64,000 nucleotides of DNA from Candidatus Epulonipiscium viviparus. GTDB lineage: Bacteria; Bacillota; Clostridia; Lachnospirales; Cellulosilyticaceae. The notes beneath the pieces were generated by a model. The model worked only from the letters and a program-made list of their open reading frames with translations, was not told the DNA's origin and ran no database searches. Below are positions 63,220 through 64,000 of this stretch, piece by piece. The stretch lies in assembly GCF_030708075.1 (NCBI RefSeq), contig NZ_CP117982.1, positions 2,968,672-3,032,671 of the forward strand, read 5' to 3'. The translations under genes and the position numbers were made by a program. How positions within the stretch are numbered: the stretch's first letter is position 1; each line of letters opens with the position of its first letter.

Positions 63220-64000
63220 TTACCATTTTGTTTTGGTTAATAGCTTCCAGATATGCCCACTACGAATATCTTCGGCTTTTGAAGTAACATTGCGAGTTGC
63301 AATATTTTCGAGAGTGGAAGGAATGCTGATTTGTGTTAAGTTATTGCATTTAGAAAATACGTTATGACCTATAACACGTACTCCCTCTGAAATTGTGGCA
63401 GAGGTTAAATTTTTACACTTAAAAAACGTTAAATGATCAAGATGAGTGACAGTTTTTGGAATATCAATAAATATCAATCCGCTTTCAGCAAATGCCGATC
63501 TACCAATATGCTTTATATTTTTTGGTAGTGATATTGTTGTTAGAGATTTACATTTATTAAAGGCCATATTGCCAATGCTGACAACTTCATCTGAAATAGT
63601 CACAGAATTTAAGAAATTACAACCATCAAAGGCAGAATCACCGATGCTGGTTACTCCAGGTGGAATCGTTATAGATTTAACATGTTTGCATTTATAAAAA
63701 GCTTTATCGGCAATAGCGGTGACGCCATCTGGAATAACAACATGTGATTGTGGACCAGTAAATTTTAAAAGTACATTATTCTGAATTTTGAAGATATTTT
63801 TGTCGTAGTTACTAACCTGTGGTGGACTAGATTCATTTTTTGGAATAGATTCAATAGGATCAAAAAGGTCAAATTTTGCTTGAACAAAAGCTCTAACCAC
63901 TGTTTCGGCGAGGTCTACTCTCCAAGTTATGGCTAATTTATCTCTAATAAGAGTAATTGATTCAATATCGATGATAGATTTAACCATATCGATAACAAGA
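63220..64000 (-). CDS. BspA-type leucine-rich-repeat protein (probably truncated by the window edge)
   Basis: At least 255 residues. From about residue 80 on it has five to six LRR_5 (BspA-like) repeats of 23 residues, for example ITIPPGVTSIGDSAFDGC followed by NFLNSVTISDEVVSIGNMAF. Such repeats mediate binding and are often on surface proteins. An ATG at 63987 is in frame, but no ribosome binding site precedes it. The frame stays open to the window end, so the true start, and any signal peptide, probably lie beyond. The C-terminus (HIWKLLTKTKW) has no anchor motif. Confidence 0.85.
   Translation of the reverse strand, partial: LVIDMVKSIIDIESITLIRDKLAITWRVDLAETVVRAFVQAKFDLFDPIESIPKNESSPPQVSNYDKNIFKIQNNVLLKFTGPQSHVVIPDGVTAIADKAFYKCKHVKSITIPPGVTSIGDSAFDGCNFLNSVTISDEVVSIGNMAFNKCKSLTTISLPKNIKHIGRSAFAESGLIFIDIPKTVTHLDHLTFFKCKNLTSATISEGVRVIGHNVFSKCNNLTQISIPSTLENIATRNVTSKAEDIRSGHIWKLLTKTKW

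Noticed and set aside
1-64000. Insertion sequences, prophage or integrase genes
   Set aside because: No transposase, integrase or phage structural gene was recognised in any frame.

Overview
The window looks like the chromosome of a low-GC, endospore-lineage Firmicute, most likely a clostridium of the Lachnospirales type. The evidence is the cluster spoIIGA-sigE-sigG-ylmC, GlyRS followed by pyruvate phosphate dikinase, dnaG-rpoD-trmK-nif3, a PASTA-type PrkC with its PP2C phosphatase, strong AGGAGG ribosome binding sites, and TTGACA/TATAAT promoters. Two large secreted beta-propeller enzymes and a sulfatase suggest use of sulfated (perhaps algal) polysaccharides. A fish-gut, Epulonipiscium/Cellulosilyticum-like host is possible, but the species is not proven by anything here.

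Layout. 0-8 kb: tail of an NADH oxidase, an unknown gene, then two tandem secreted paralogues of 946 and 1043 aa and a decayed solute-binding-protein gene. 8-17 kb: AI-2E-type permease, GNAT acetyltransferase, lepA, purH, ispD, a small Ser/Thr kinase coupled to a tiny Ser/Arg/His-rich protein, and an M32 carboxypeptidase. 17-23 kb: sulfatase and a complete BMP-type ABC importer (lipoprotein, ATPase, two permeases), probably for nucleosides. 23-30.8 kb: a membrane protein, an RluA-type pseudouridine synthase, a TPR protein, recU, a GH26-like lipoprotein that seems to lack a catalytic Glu, a GGDEF-EAL protein with a degenerate GGDEF, and an ECF sigma/zinc anti-sigma pair.

30.8-46 kb: the informational and sporulation core: glyS, ppdK, dnaG, rpoD, trmK, nif3, a uridine-kinase-like enzyme, spoIIGA, sigE, sigG (with a sigma-F-like promoter), ylmC, a Sel1-repeat protein, tRNA-Ser(GGA) with a near-perfect promoter, and yigZ. 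45.6-59.7 kb, all on the minus strand: gmk-rpoZ-priA-def-fmt-[repeat array]-rsmB-rlmN-stp-prkC-dut, the conserved clostridial priA cluster. 59.7-64 kb: a small unknown protein, RNase R, an SDR oxidoreductase and a BspA-type leucine-rich-repeat protein running off the edge.

The most striking feature is a tandem array of about 3.3 kb (on the order of 120 copies of a 27-bp unit, arranged as 54-bp pairs). It sits exactly between fmt and rsmB, inside what should be one operon, and begins one base after the fmt stop codon. Its central part keeps a multiple-of-three period and is open in three reading frames, while both flanks have lost the frame. It is either a repeat gene caught in expansion and decay or a non-coding minisatellite. 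The second notable item is the kinase/SR-like protein pair at 14.1-15.1 kb.
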